DNA from: Zoogloea sp.
GTDB lineage: Bacteria > Pseudomonadota > Gammaproteobacteria > Burkholderiales > Rhodocyclaceae
NCBI GenBank assembly: GCA_016703645.1
Contig: JADJBR010000009.1
Span: forward strand, 111,935 to 175,934
Direction of reading: 5' to 3'
DNA: 64,000 bases
Shown in pieces: positions 19,142 through 26,973 of the stretch (positions within the stretch are counted from its first letter, which is position 1; each line of letters opens with the position of its first letter). The translations under genes were made by a program, and so were the position numbers. Under the pieces are notes generated by a model. It did not search any database, was not told the origin of the DNA, and saw only the letters and a list, made by a program, of their open reading frames with translations.

Positions 19142-19993
19142 GTGTCCGACCGCCTCGCCGTTCTTCCCCAGTACCTGATCCCCAAGCAGGCCATCACCAT
19201 GCTGGCCGGCAAGCTGGCCAGCGCCCAGGCCGGGGGGCTCACCACCTCGGTGATCCGCTGGTTCGTGGGGCGCTATGGGGTGAACATGGCCGAGGCCGCC
19301 AACCCGGACATCGCCAGCTACACCAGCTTCAACGATTTCTTCACCCGCCCCCTCAAGGCCGGCGCCCGCTCCCTGGCCGACGCCGACTTTCTCTGCCCGG
19401 TGGACGGGGCCATCAGCCAGTTCGGGCGCATCCACCAGGACCGCATCTTCCAGGCCAAGGGGCACAACTACTCCACCCACACCCTGGTGGGCGGCGACCG
19501 GGACCTGGCAATCCAGTTCCAGGACGGCGAGTTCGCCACCCTCTACCTCAGCCCCCGGGACTACCACCGCATCCACATGCCCTGTGACGGCCGCCTGACC
19601 CGCATGATCTACGTGCCCGGCGCCCTGTTCTCGGTCAATCCCACCACCGCCCGGGGCGTGCCCGGCCTGTTCGCCCGCAACGAGCGGGTGGTGTGCGTGT
19701 TCGAGAACGACGAGATCGGCCCCTTCGTGCTGGTGCTGGTGGGCGCCACCATCGTGGGCAGCATGGCCACCGTGTGGCAGGGCCAGATCAATCCGCCGCG
19801 CCCCGGCAAGATCCGCGAGTGGGATTACGCCCCCGGCCAGGTCACCCTGAAAAAGGGTGACGAGATGGGCCGCTTCCTGCTCGGCTCGACGGTGGTCATG
19901 CTCTTCCCCAAGAAGCGCATCCGCTTTACCCCCGACTGGGCGCCCACCCGCCCCATCCGCATGGGCGAAGCCATGGGCAGCCGGGCCGCATAG
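19142..19993 (+). CDS. psd: Phosphatidylserine decarboxylase
   Basis: 283 residues, the length of the proteobacterial PSD-B group. GTG 19142 follows AGGA. Conserved blocks: FNDFFTRPLKAGARP-like motif, CPVDGAISQFG (Asp of the catalytic triad), LSPRDYHRIHMP (His), and the self-cleavage motif LGST in GRFLLGSTVVMLF near residue 253, where Ser becomes the pyruvoyl group after autocleavage into beta and alpha chains. It converts phosphatidylserine to phosphatidylethanolamine at the inner membrane. No pssA is adjacent. Confidence 0.96.
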   Translation: MSDRLAVLPQYLIPKQAITMLAGKLASAQAGGLTTSVIRWFVGRYGVNMAEAANPDIASYTSFNDFFTRPLKAGARSLADADFLCPVDGAISQFGRIHQDRIFQAKGHNYSTHTLVGGDRDLAIQFQDGEFATLYLSPRDYHRIHMPCDGRLTRMIYVPGALFSVNPTTARGVPGLFARNERVVCVFENDEIGPFVLVLVGATIVGSMATVWQGQINPPRPGKIREWDYAPGQVTLKKGDEMGRFLLGSTVVMLFPKKRIRFTPDWAPTRPIRMGEAMGSRAA

Positions 19994-20038
19994 CCTTTCC
20001 GCGTGGGGCGCTGACCGCCCTGCCACCCAAGGAGCCCC

Positions 20039-21184
20039 ATGCCCGTTCTGCCGATCATCGTCATTGCCCAGCTCTTCGGCACGTCCCTGTGGTTCTCGGC
20101 CAACGCCGCCGGCGACGACCTGATGCGGGCCTGGCAACTGGTGCCCGCCGACCTGGGCCGGCTCACCAACGCCGTACAGCTGGGCTTCATCCTCGGCACC
20201 CTCGGCTTCTCCCTCACCGGCCTGGCCGACCGCTTCCCGGCCAGCCGCATCTTCGCCCTGTGCGCCCTGCTCGGCGCCGCCGCCAACGCCGGCTTCGCGC
20301 TCTTCGCCAACAGCATGGATTCGGCCCTGCTGTTCCGCTTTGCCGTCGGCCTGGCCCTGGCCGGGGTCTACCCCCTGGGCATGAAATTGGTGGTGAGCTG
20401 GGTGCCGGAACAGGCCGGACCGGCCCTGGCCTGGCTGGTGGGCATGCTCACCCTGGGCACCGCCCTGCCCCACGGAGTGCGCTTTCTGGAAACCGGCTGG
20501 GGCTGGCAGGCTACGGTGCTGGTGTCGTCCGGCCTGGCCGTGCTCGCGGCAGCACTCATCCGCCGCCTGGGTGACGGCCCGCACCTGGTACGCAAGCCCG
20601 GCACTCCGCCCCTGCGCCTGGGGCGCGTACTGCTCACCTTTGCCGAGCCCCGCTTCCGGGCCTCGGCCCTGGGCTACTTCGGCCATATGTGGGAGCTCTA
20701 CGCCTTCTGGACCCTGGTGCCCCTGCTGGTCGGCGCCATCGCCCAGGGCAAGGCCTCGGGGCCGGCCTTCGCCGTCATCGGCATCGGCGCCGCCGGCTGC
20801 GTGCTGGGCGGTTTTGCCAGCCGCAAGATCGGCAGCGCCCGCGTCGCCGCCATCGCCCTGGCCGTGTCTGCCGCCTGCTGCGCCGCCTATCCCTTCCTCA
20901 AGGGCAGCCCCGAATGGCTGCTGGCCCTGGTGATGCTGATCTGGGGCGCCAGCGTGGTGGCCGACTCGCCCCACTTCTCGGCCCTGTCGGCCCGGGCCTG
21001 CCCGCCGGAGATCGTCGGCAGCGCCCTTGCCTTCCAGAACGCCATCGGCTTCGCCATCACCATGGTGTCCATCACCCTCAGCACCCGGCTGTGGCCGGAA
21101 TGGCACGAGCAGGTGGCGTGGCTGCTGCTGCCCGGGCCGCTGCTGGGGCTGGTGGCGCTGGCGCCCCTGTGGCGGCCACGCTGA
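20039..21184 (+). CDS. MFS transporter
   Basis: 381 residues, about 12 hydrophobic segments, with the MFS loop 2-3 signature as GLADRFPASRIF near residue 62-73. ATG 20039 with AAGGAG upstream. The substrate cannot be told. It is 45 nt after psd and followed 61 nt later by a methyltransferase gene; whether these form one transcript is uncertain. Confidence 0.88.
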   Translation: MPVLPIIVIAQLFGTSLWFSANAAGDDLMRAWQLVPADLGRLTNAVQLGFILGTLGFSLTGLADRFPASRIFALCALLGAAANAGFALFANSMDSALLFRFAVGLALAGVYPLGMKLVVSWVPEQAGPALAWLVGMLTLGTALPHGVRFLETGWGWQATVLVSSGLAVLAAALIRRLGDGPHLVRKPGTPPLRLGRVLLTFAEPRFRASALGYFGHMWELYAFWTLVPLLVGAIAQGKASGPAFAVIGIGAAGCVLGGFASRKIGSARVAAIALAVSAACCAAYPFLKGSPEWLLALVMLIWGASVVADSPHFSALSARACPPEIVGSALAFQNAIGFAITMVSITLSTRLWPEWHEQVAWLLLPGPLLGLVALAPLWRPR

Positions 21185-21245
21185 GCAGACGAAACATCAC
21201 GGCCTGCTAATATTGCAGGCTCCCAAGCCCAGCCCCCATGCCGCC

Positions 21246-21962
21246 ATGACCATGAAGATCGCCGACCCCAGCCACACCCAGCGCTGCAACGAAGTCCAGC
21301 TCATGCTGGCCGAACTGCCCCTCGACGGTGCCCGGGTGCTGGAGCTGGGCTGCGGCCGCGCCGAGAAGACCCGCAGCCTCGCCGAAAGCGGCCGGGTGCG
21401 CGAGATCCTGGCCCTTGAGGTGGACAGCATCCAGCACGCCCGCAACCTCCAGATCACCGACCTGCCCCAGGTCCGCTTTCTTCACGGCGGCGCCGAGGCC
21501 ATCCCCGCCGACGACGCCAGCGTGGACCTGGTGATCCTGTTCAAGTCCCTGCACCACGTGCCCATGGCCCACATGGACCAGGCCCTGGCCGAGATCGCCC
21601 GGGTGCTGCGCCCCGGCGGCCTGGCGTGGATCTCCGAACCGGTCTACGCCGGTGACTTCAACGAAGTCATCCGCCTCTTCCACGACGAGAAGACGGTGCG
21701 CGAAGCGGCCTTTGCCGCCGAATGCCGGGCCGTGGAGGGCGGCATCCTGGCCCTCGACCGCCAGCTCTTCTTCCAGACCCGCAGCCACTTTGCCGATTTC
21801 GCCGAGTTCGACACGCGCATGATCCAGGTGACCCACACCAACCACCGCCTGTCCCCGGATCTCTACGCCCAAGTACGCCAGGCCTTCGAAGCCCACCTCG
21901 GCCCGGAAGGCGCCACCTTCTACCCGCCCCAGCGGGTCGATGTGCTGAAGAAGCCAGGCTGA
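21246..21962 (+). CDS. Class I SAM-dependent methyltransferase
   Basis: 238 residues from ATG 21246. The Rossmann-type methyltransferase motifs are VLELGCGRAEKTR (motif I, residues about 29-41), an acidic residue ending strand 2 (LALEVDS), VDLVILFKSLHHV (motif IV) and LRPGGLAWISEPV (post-motif). This is Methyltransf_11/25 type, seen with small-molecule substrates. No specific acceptor can be inferred. Confidence 0.85.
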   Translation: MTMKIADPSHTQRCNEVQLMLAELPLDGARVLELGCGRAEKTRSLAESGRVREILALEVDSIQHARNLQITDLPQVRFLHGGAEAIPADDASVDLVILFKSLHHVPMAHMDQALAEIARVLRPGGLAWISEPVYAGDFNEVIRLFHDEKTVREAAFAAECRAVEGGILALDRQLFFQTRSHFADFAEFDTRMIQVTHTNHRLSPDLYAQVRQAFEAHLGPEGATFYPPQRVDVLKKPG

Positions 21963-22026
21963 GGGCGCTCCGCACCAAAGCAGCCAAAGTGGCGACAATG
22001 GACATATCAGATCCAAGGGGCCCGCA

Positions 22027-22338
22027 ATGAAGGTCATGACCGCTCGGGACGCGAAGAACCACTTCGGCGAATTTCTCGATGCCGCCCGCCGGGAACCCGT
22101 GCTTGTCACCAAGATTGATCGCCCGGTGGGCATCATGATCTCTCTCGAAGACGCAAAGGACACCCTCCTCGCGGACTTCTTCATCGAGAAGGATCCCGGA
22201 TACGACGAATGGCTGTCCGGCAAAGTAAGCCGCACCATGGAACGCGTGGCATCCGGCGAAAGTGCACTCGTGGACCACAACGACGCCATGGCGCAACTGA
22301 AAGAACGGATCGCGGCCCGCCTCCGCCAAACCCCGTAG
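22027..22338 (+). CDS. Phd/YefM-family antitoxin
   Basis: 103 residues. N-terminal Phd/YefM DNA-binding fold (KVMTARDAKNHFGEFLDAARREPVLVTKIDRPVGIMIS) and an acidic C-terminal tail that would wrap the toxin. Six nucleotides separate it from the RelE/ParE toxin gene. Such antitoxins normally bind their own promoter and repress the operon with the toxin as co-repressor; the upstream 60 bp hold the promoter but I cannot define the operator. Confidence 0.92.
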   Translation: MKVMTARDAKNHFGEFLDAARREPVLVTKIDRPVGIMISLEDAKDTLLADFFIEKDPGYDEWLSGKVSRTMERVASGESALVDHNDAMAQLKERIAARLRQTP

Positions 22339-22344
22339 GACACC

Positions 22345-22629
22345 ATGCGGATCCTGTGGAGCGAGGAGGCCCTCGACGACCTTGAGGAAATCCTCGCCCA
22401 CTACCACCTTGAAGCCAGTCCACGCACTGCAGCGGCAGTCGAACGCAGGATCATCGGAGAGATCGAATCCTTACCTCCCCACCCTGAACGGATCCGGGAA
22501 AGCGACCGGATCCCGGGCGCCGGTGAGTTGGTTGTGAGCAAGCTCCCCTACGCGGTCTTCGTCCGGGTGAGCGGTGACACCATCATCGTCCTCAACGTGG
22601 TCCACACCAAACGACGCTTCCCACACTGA
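22345..22629 (+). CDS. RelE/ParE-family toxin
   Basis: 94 residues with the ParE/RelE layout: WSEEALDDLEEILAHY, PPHPERIRESDRIPGAGELVVSKLPYAVFVRVSGDTIIVLNVVHTKRRFP. The terminal VVHTKRRFP is typical of the ParE-like branch. It is probably either a gyrase poison (ParE) or a ribosome-dependent mRNase (RelE); sequence alone does not decide. Intact frame, paired with the antitoxin just upstream. Confidence 0.92.
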   Translation: MRILWSEEALDDLEEILAHYHLEASPRTAAAVERRIIGEIESLPPHPERIRESDRIPGAGELVVSKLPYAVFVRVSGDTIIVLNVVHTKRRFPH

Positions 22630-22751
22630 CAGGGAGCCCCCCGCAGCAAGGGCAGCCTTGTCGTGTGCGATGACAATCCGGAGGGCGTGTAAGCACGCTA
22701 CGGCAGAAGCCTGCCGCTGATCTGCTGAAAAATCCCGGCGGATGGCCCTAT

Positions 22752-23219
22752 TCAGGGACGACGCTCCGGCGCCTCCCCCGGACCCGAAAACCCCGCGTCT
22801 GCCTCATACGAAATCCGCACCCCGTCCCGCTTCGGCACGCTCTTGAAAACGCGCGCCGCGGCGTGGTGCCGCAGTACGAGCGCGCGCTCGCCCATCCAAA
22901 CCACCGACACGGCCGGCGCGGCCCCATGGTTGGTATCGGACACGAACAGGTTCCCGCCCTCATTTCCGAGCGCCTCGTCGGCATCAAGGAGCGAAGCCTG
23001 GGTGCTGAACCCTGTCGTCGCCCCGCAGTCGCGCTGAAAGACGACGACCCGGTGCTGATTGCCCGGCGACGGGTACTCGGCCATCACCTCGTTGCCACAC
23101 ATGGCCTCGCCAAATGCCCACAGCGCCAGCGCCGAACCCGCAACGAGAAGCCCCAGCAGAACACCCGCAAGCAGCAGAAGGGCCAACAGCAGGTTCTTCA
23201 GAAAAAGGGGCATCGGCAT
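22752..23219 (-). CDS. Small membrane-anchored protein of unknown function
   Basis: 155 residues. One N-terminal membrane helix (LLLALLLLAGVLLGLLVAGSALALWAF) then a globular part with MCGNEVMAEYPSPGN and VVFQRDCGATTGFSTQASLL, a conserved motif set of an uncharacterised family with two cysteines that could form a disulphide outside the cytoplasm. The start overlaps the preceding gene's stop (TGATG). Confidence 0.7.
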   Translation of the reverse strand: MPMPLFLKNLLLALLLLAGVLLGLLVAGSALALWAFGEAMCGNEVMAEYPSPGNQHRVVVFQRDCGATTGFSTQASLLDADEALGNEGGNLFVSDTNHGAAPAVSVVWMGERALVLRHHAAARVFKSVPKRDGVRISYEADAGFSGPGEAPERRP

Positions 23220-23413
23220 CAGGCGTACCCCAGCAGCAGGATCACCACAAGCAACACGACCCCGAACACAGCGACAAACTCCGGATCGTGTTTGCCCTCT
23301 CCCCGCGGTGGATAGCGCCCGAGCGTGAGCACCCGCAGAAAAAGCCAGCCCGGCCAGTAGAAAACGCCGATCAGAACGACGTTGAGGAGAAATTCGGCGA
23401 TGAGATCAAGCAT
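23219..23413 (-). CDS. Small two-helix membrane protein
   Basis: 64 residues from the ATG at 23413; a longer frame back to 23485 adds a Pro-rich leader with no obvious reason to be translated. Two hydrophobic stretches (LLNVVLIGVFYWPGWLFL and FVAVFGVVLLVVILLLGYA) flank a basic loop TLGRYPPRGEGKHD. It overlaps the next gene by one nucleotide, so the two are probably translated together. Function unknown. Confidence 0.6.
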   Translation of the reverse strand: MLDLIAEFLLNVVLIGVFYWPGWLFLRVLTLGRYPPRGEGKHDPEFVAVFGVVLLVVILLLGYA

Positions 23414-23493
23414 TGGGGGGCGCACGCTCTGCGCAATCGGTGCTGGAGACGGACGGGCCGGCGTTTGATCAGGATGCCCTTGCAAGCCTTGTG

Positions 23494-23808
23494 CTACTTG
23501 CCGACCACTGCCAGCAAGGCCTGCGGATTGGTCCGGGCAATCGTCAGCAAGGTTCGCGCTGCGCCGCTCGGTTGCTTGCGACCTTGCTCCCAGCCTTGCA
23601 GCGTACGCACAGAGACGCCAAGCAATGCGGCGAACTGGCTTTGGGACAAGCCTGTCTTCTCGCGCGCCTCTATTGCCGGGCTGTAGGCCACATGCACCTT
23701 CCCCGCCTTCATTTCGCGAACGGACTGCAGAAGTTCAGCACCCAGATCCCGATCGGCCTCGAACCGGGCGAGTTCCTTCGGGGAGAGAGGCTTAGTCTTC
23801 GAGGGCAC
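23494..23808 (-). CDS. Orphan XRE/HigA-type (NadS-like) antitoxin
   Basis: 104 residues from GTG 23808, chosen because AAGGAG stands 7 nt upstream. The C-terminal half is a Cro/C1 helix-turn-helix (IEAREKTGLSQSQFAALLGVSVRTLQGWEQGRKQPSGAARTLL), close to the NadS/HigA antitoxin family. These genes normally follow a RelE/HigB toxin gene; here the upstream strand has only about 65 bp before the cation-transporter gene, so the toxin is absent. It may be a relic or a stand-alone repressor. Confidence 0.85.
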   Translation of the reverse strand: MPSKTKPLSPKELARFEADRDLGAELLQSVREMKAGKVHVAYSPAIEAREKTGLSQSQFAALLGVSVRTLQGWEQGRKQPSGAARTLLTIARTNPQALLAVVGK

Positions 23809-23875
23809 GACGGATCTCCTTGAGATATACCGGTTGAATGTAACTCGTGGAAAGGCCGTTCGCCAATGAACCACC

Positions 23876-24775
23876 TCACTCCCCCCGCCCCATCCGCAAT
23901 ATCCTCACCGCCCCACCCACCACCACCACGCCGATCAGGCTGCCGATCACCCAATCCGGCCACGGGTGGCCGAGCCAGGCCACCAGCAGGCCGGCGACGA
24001 TGACACCCACGTTGGCCAGAGCGTCGTTGGCAGTGAAGATGTAGCTGGCCTTCATGTGGGCGCCGCCATGGCGGTGGCGGGCAATGAGGGCCATGCAGCT
24101 GAGATTGGCGGCCAGGGCCAGGGCGGAGATGCCCATCATGGCGGTGGCGAGGGTGGCGGAGCCGTACAGCACGTGGTGGATCACCCGGCCGAACAGGCCG
24201 ATGCCGAGGGCGAGCTGCAGCCAGCCGGCCAGGTGGGCGGCGCGCAGTTGCATGGCTGCGCCGCGCCCCACGGCATAGAGGGCCACCCCATACACAGCGG
24301 CGTCGGCAAACATGTCTAGGCCGTCGGCGAGCAGGCCGGTGGATTCTGCCCACCAGCCGGCCAGGCCTTCAATCACGAACATCACCGCGTTGATGGCCAG
24401 CAGCCAGATCAAGGCCCGGCGCTCGGCGGCCGCATCGGTAGCCGGGGCCACGGGCAGGCCATCGGCAGGCCCGCTGCCCAGGCGCTCCGCCCCCATGCCC
24501 AGGCGGGCGATGCGGGCCTCGATGTCGTCCGCCGGCAAGCTGTGCCAGACAGTCACGCTGCGGGCCATCAGGTCGAAGGCCAGGGCCTGGGCGTGGCCAT
24601 CCAGGGCCATGCGCACCAGGGACTCCTCCGCCGGGCAGTCCATGTCATCCACCCGAAAGGTGGAGCGGAAGCGGGCCTCCCCCGCCCCCGCGCCCAAGGC
24701 AGCCACGGCCGCCGGCTGGCTGGCCGCCGCGCAGCCGCAGGCGCCCTTGCAGGCGCCGCTTGTCGATTCACTCAT
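23876..24775 (-). CDS. Cation diffusion facilitator with N-terminal HMA domain
   Basis: About 299 residues from the Met at 24775 (a GGAGA sequence precedes it). N-terminus Cys-rich (GACKGACGC), then an HMA-like domain with FRVDDMDCPAEES, then the CDF membrane part of about six helices with LLADGLDMFADAAVYG (Asp ligands of the transport site in helix 2) and YIFTANDALANVGVI (helix 5, N and D). It probably exports Zn, Cd or Co to the periplasm. The C-terminal cytoplasmic domain of classic CDFs is missing, as in the shorter HMA-fused branch. Confidence 0.85.
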   Translation of the reverse strand: MSESTSGACKGACGCAAASQPAAVAALGAGAGEARFRSTFRVDDMDCPAEESLVRMALDGHAQALAFDLMARSVTVWHSLPADDIEARIARLGMGAERLGSGPADGLPVAPATDAAAERRALIWLLAINAVMFVIEGLAGWWAESTGLLADGLDMFADAAVYGVALYAVGRGAAMQLRAAHLAGWLQLALGIGLFGRVIHHVLYGSATLATAMMGISALALAANLSCMALIARHRHGGAHMKASYIFTANDALANVGVIVAGLLVAWLGHPWPDWVIGSLIGVVVVGGAVRILRMGRGE

Positions 24776-24874
24776 CCCGGGTTCTCCATCGCACACCATC
24801 GCGACCCCGCCAATGCGCAGGGGCTGTCGCCCGGATGGTAGCCTTTCATCCTCGCCTCACCCAGCCCGCCCGCC

Positions 24875-25771
24875 ATGAACGCCCCGCTGATCCGCTACGT
24901 CGAACCCGTCTTCCGCCCGCCCTCCGAAGCCGAATCCCTGATCCTGCCCGTTACCGACGGCTGCTCGTGGAATGCCTGCACTTTTTGCGAGATGTACACC
25001 GCCCCCCAGAAGGCCTTCCGCGCCCGCAGCGAGGACGAGGTGCTGACCAGCATCCGCCAGCTGGGCGAGCGCTACGGCAACCGGGTACGCCGCGTCTTTC
25101 TGGCCGACGGCGACGCCCTGGTGCTGCCCACCCGCCGCCTGCTGGCCATCCTGGAAGCCATCAAAACCCACCTGCCCGCCGTGCACCGGGTGTCCAGCTA
25201 CTGCCTGGCCCGCAACCTCAAGAAGAAGACGGTGGCCGAGCTGGTCAGCCTGCGCGAGGCCGGCCTACGCATGGCCTACCTGGGCGCCGAATCCGGCGAC
25301 GACCTGGTGCTGGAAAAAGTGAAGAAGGGCGAAACCCACGACAGCACCCGCGCCGCCCTCGACAAGCTGGGCGAAGCCGGCATCACCCGCTCGGTGATGA
25401 TCCTCAACGGGCTGGGCGGGCAGATCTACAGCGATCAGCACGCCGACCACTCCGCCCGCCTCGCCAACGCCACCCAGCCCGAGTTTCTATCCACCCTGGT
25501 GGTGAGCTTCCCCCAGGGCGAAGCGCGCTTTCGCGCCGACTTTCCCGAATGGGAAGCCCTGGACCAGGCCGGCCTGTTCCGCGAGATGGAGCGCTTCCTG
25601 TCGCAACTGGAACTGCGCCGCACCGTGTTCAGATCGGATCACGCCAGCAACTTCCTGATACTCAAGGGCACCCTGGGGGCGGACAAGGAGAGACTGCTGG
25701 CGCAGGTGAGACAGGCTATCGATGATCCCGGCGGGGCGCACCTGCGGCCGGAGTGGGCGCGGGGGTTGTAG
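24875..25771 (+). CDS. Radical SAM protein with CX4CX2C cluster motif
   Basis: 298 residues. The cluster motif is CSWNACTFC (CX4CX2C, residues about 30-38), a spacing known in a subset of radical SAM enzymes rather than the usual CX3CX2C. GDAL..., a GxE motif (AYLGAESGDD) and late beta strands complete the partial barrel. No auxiliary cluster or substrate-specific domain is visible, so the reaction is unknown. Single gene, followed by a REP-like hairpin. Confidence 0.85.
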   Translation: MNAPLIRYVEPVFRPPSEAESLILPVTDGCSWNACTFCEMYTAPQKAFRARSEDEVLTSIRQLGERYGNRVRRVFLADGDALVLPTRRLLAILEAIKTHLPAVHRVSSYCLARNLKKKTVAELVSLREAGLRMAYLGAESGDDLVLEKVKKGETHDSTRAALDKLGEAGITRSVMILNGLGGQIYSDQHADHSARLANATQPEFLSTLVVSFPQGEARFRADFPEWEALDQAGLFREMERFLSQLELRRTVFRSDHASNFLILKGTLGADKERLLAQVRQAIDDPGGAHLRPEWARGL

Positions 25772-25800
25772 GCAAAAAAGGCCGAGGGCAAAGCACCCCT

Positions 25801-25887
25801 GTGGCAGCGACTTCAGTCGCCCGCGGACTTGGATCAAGGGCATACCGACGGGTCATCGCACAGATGGGCGCCTGAAGTCGCCGCTAC
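25801..25887. repeat. REP-like inverted repeat
   Basis: GTGGCAGCGACTTCAGTCGCC at 25801 and, inverted, GTAGCGGCGACTTCAGGCGCC read from 25887, imperfect arms of about 22 bp separated by about 43 bp. This is a bacterial interspersed palindromic type of element between convergent genes. The rest of the stretch to 26060 holds no gene. Confidence 0.65.
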
Positions 25888-26060
25888 CTCGGCACCCGAG
25901 AGGCCGCATGGGCCGCCAGACGACGCGCCAAACCAAGAACGTCAGAATGAACTCAATCCCGCCTAAAGCTGGACGGAAACAGCGGATCGTGACCCACCCC
26001 GGTCTACGCTTACCGCGTGACCGCCGCCTCTAGCGGGCGGCGGCCCTCCGGACCACCTGT

Positions 26061-26897
26061 TTACCTCAGGGAGAAGCGGAAGCCCAGGAAGTGTGCGCGC
26101 ACACCCCAAAGCCCGTCGTGGCAGGCAGCACGTAACCTGAACGGATGGGCGTTCCACGACCCGCCGCGCGCGGCGCGCGGGGCTTTCCCCTCCGCACCGC
26201 GCGGGTCCACCTGCGATGCGCCATCGTAATCCCTCGGTCCGTCCGCGCACCATTCCCATACGTTGCCGTGCATCTGGTACAAGCCCCAGGCATTCGGATC
26301 GAAGGATTTCACCGCCACCGTCGTTTGCCGCCATTCGCCTATCGGACTTCCGGCGTAGCTGTCCTTCGCACGATAGTTCGCCTGCGAGGGATCAATTCCA
26401 TCACCCCAGCTAAACGCCGTCTCGCTCCCCGCACGACACGCGTACTCCCACTCCGCCTCCGTTGGAAGATCCGCCTTCACCCCCGGCACACGCTTCTCCA
26501 CCTCCCGCAGAAAACCCTGCACATCGTCCCAGCTCACCTGCTCCACCGGGTTCTGCGGGTCGTCCTTGAATCGACTCGGGTTGCTACCCATCACCGATTC
26601 CCACACACCCTGGCTGCACGCCGTCTCCGCCAGCCAGAAGCCTTCCGTCAGGCGCACGACGTGCTGCGGGCCTTCGCGTTCTTCACGCTCCGCCTCCCCC
26701 TCCGGCGAACCCATCACAAACTCGCCCGGCTCTATCCAGCGGAAACGCTGCACCGGCCCGCCAATCACCACGTCCATCCACAACCCGAAGCGATCATCCC
26801 CCCAGGCACACGCGCACACCGGCGGAAACACCGGCGGCCAGCGCTGGGCTTCGGGGGGCCAGGTGAGGTCGGCGACGGGGGGCGGGGGTGAGTTCAT
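26061..26897 (-). CDS. Stand-alone SUMF1/formylglycine-enzyme-fold protein of the TIR-MoxR operon
   Basis: 278 residues from the Met at 26897 (27 nt downstream of an alternative at 26924). The SUMF1/FGE C-type-lectin fold runs almost from the start: IEPGEFVMGSPEGE, GFWLAETACSQGVWESVMGSNPS, PVEQVSWDDVQGFL, LPTEAEWEYACRAGS, GLYQMHGNVWEWC, ARGGSWN and LGFRFSLR. The two catalytic cysteines of true formylglycine enzymes, expected just after RGGS, are not there (RGGSWNAHPFRL), so it is probably a binding domain. It is a close paralogue of the C-terminus of the 916-residue protein upstream (about 80% over the first 125 aligned residues), apart from a 13-residue block (26088-26126) with almost no identity. 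Last gene of the operon. Confidence 0.85.
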   Translation of the reverse strand: MNSPPPPVADLTWPPEAQRWPPVFPPVCACAWGDDRFGLWMDVVIGGPVQRFRWIEPGEFVMGSPEGEAEREEREGPQHVVRLTEGFWLAETACSQGVWESVMGSNPSRFKDDPQNPVEQVSWDDVQGFLREVEKRVPGVKADLPTEAEWEYACRAGSETAFSWGDGIDPSQANYRAKDSYAGSPIGEWRQTTVAVKSFDPNAWGLYQMHGNVWEWCADGPRDYDGASQVDPRGAEGKAPRAARGGSWNAHPFRLRAACHDGLWGVRAHFLGFRFSLR

Positions 26898-26973
26898 GGG
26901 CAGATCCAATTTACAAGACAACACTCTCGACCCGGTCCGTAATGGAATCGAGAAAGAACATCTCGGAGAAACA

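Noticed and set aside
19121-21106. A 661-codon minus-strand frame opposite psd and the MFS gene
   Set aside because: Spans two clearly coded plus-strand genes; composition is that of a complement frame (Gly/His/Gln-rich).
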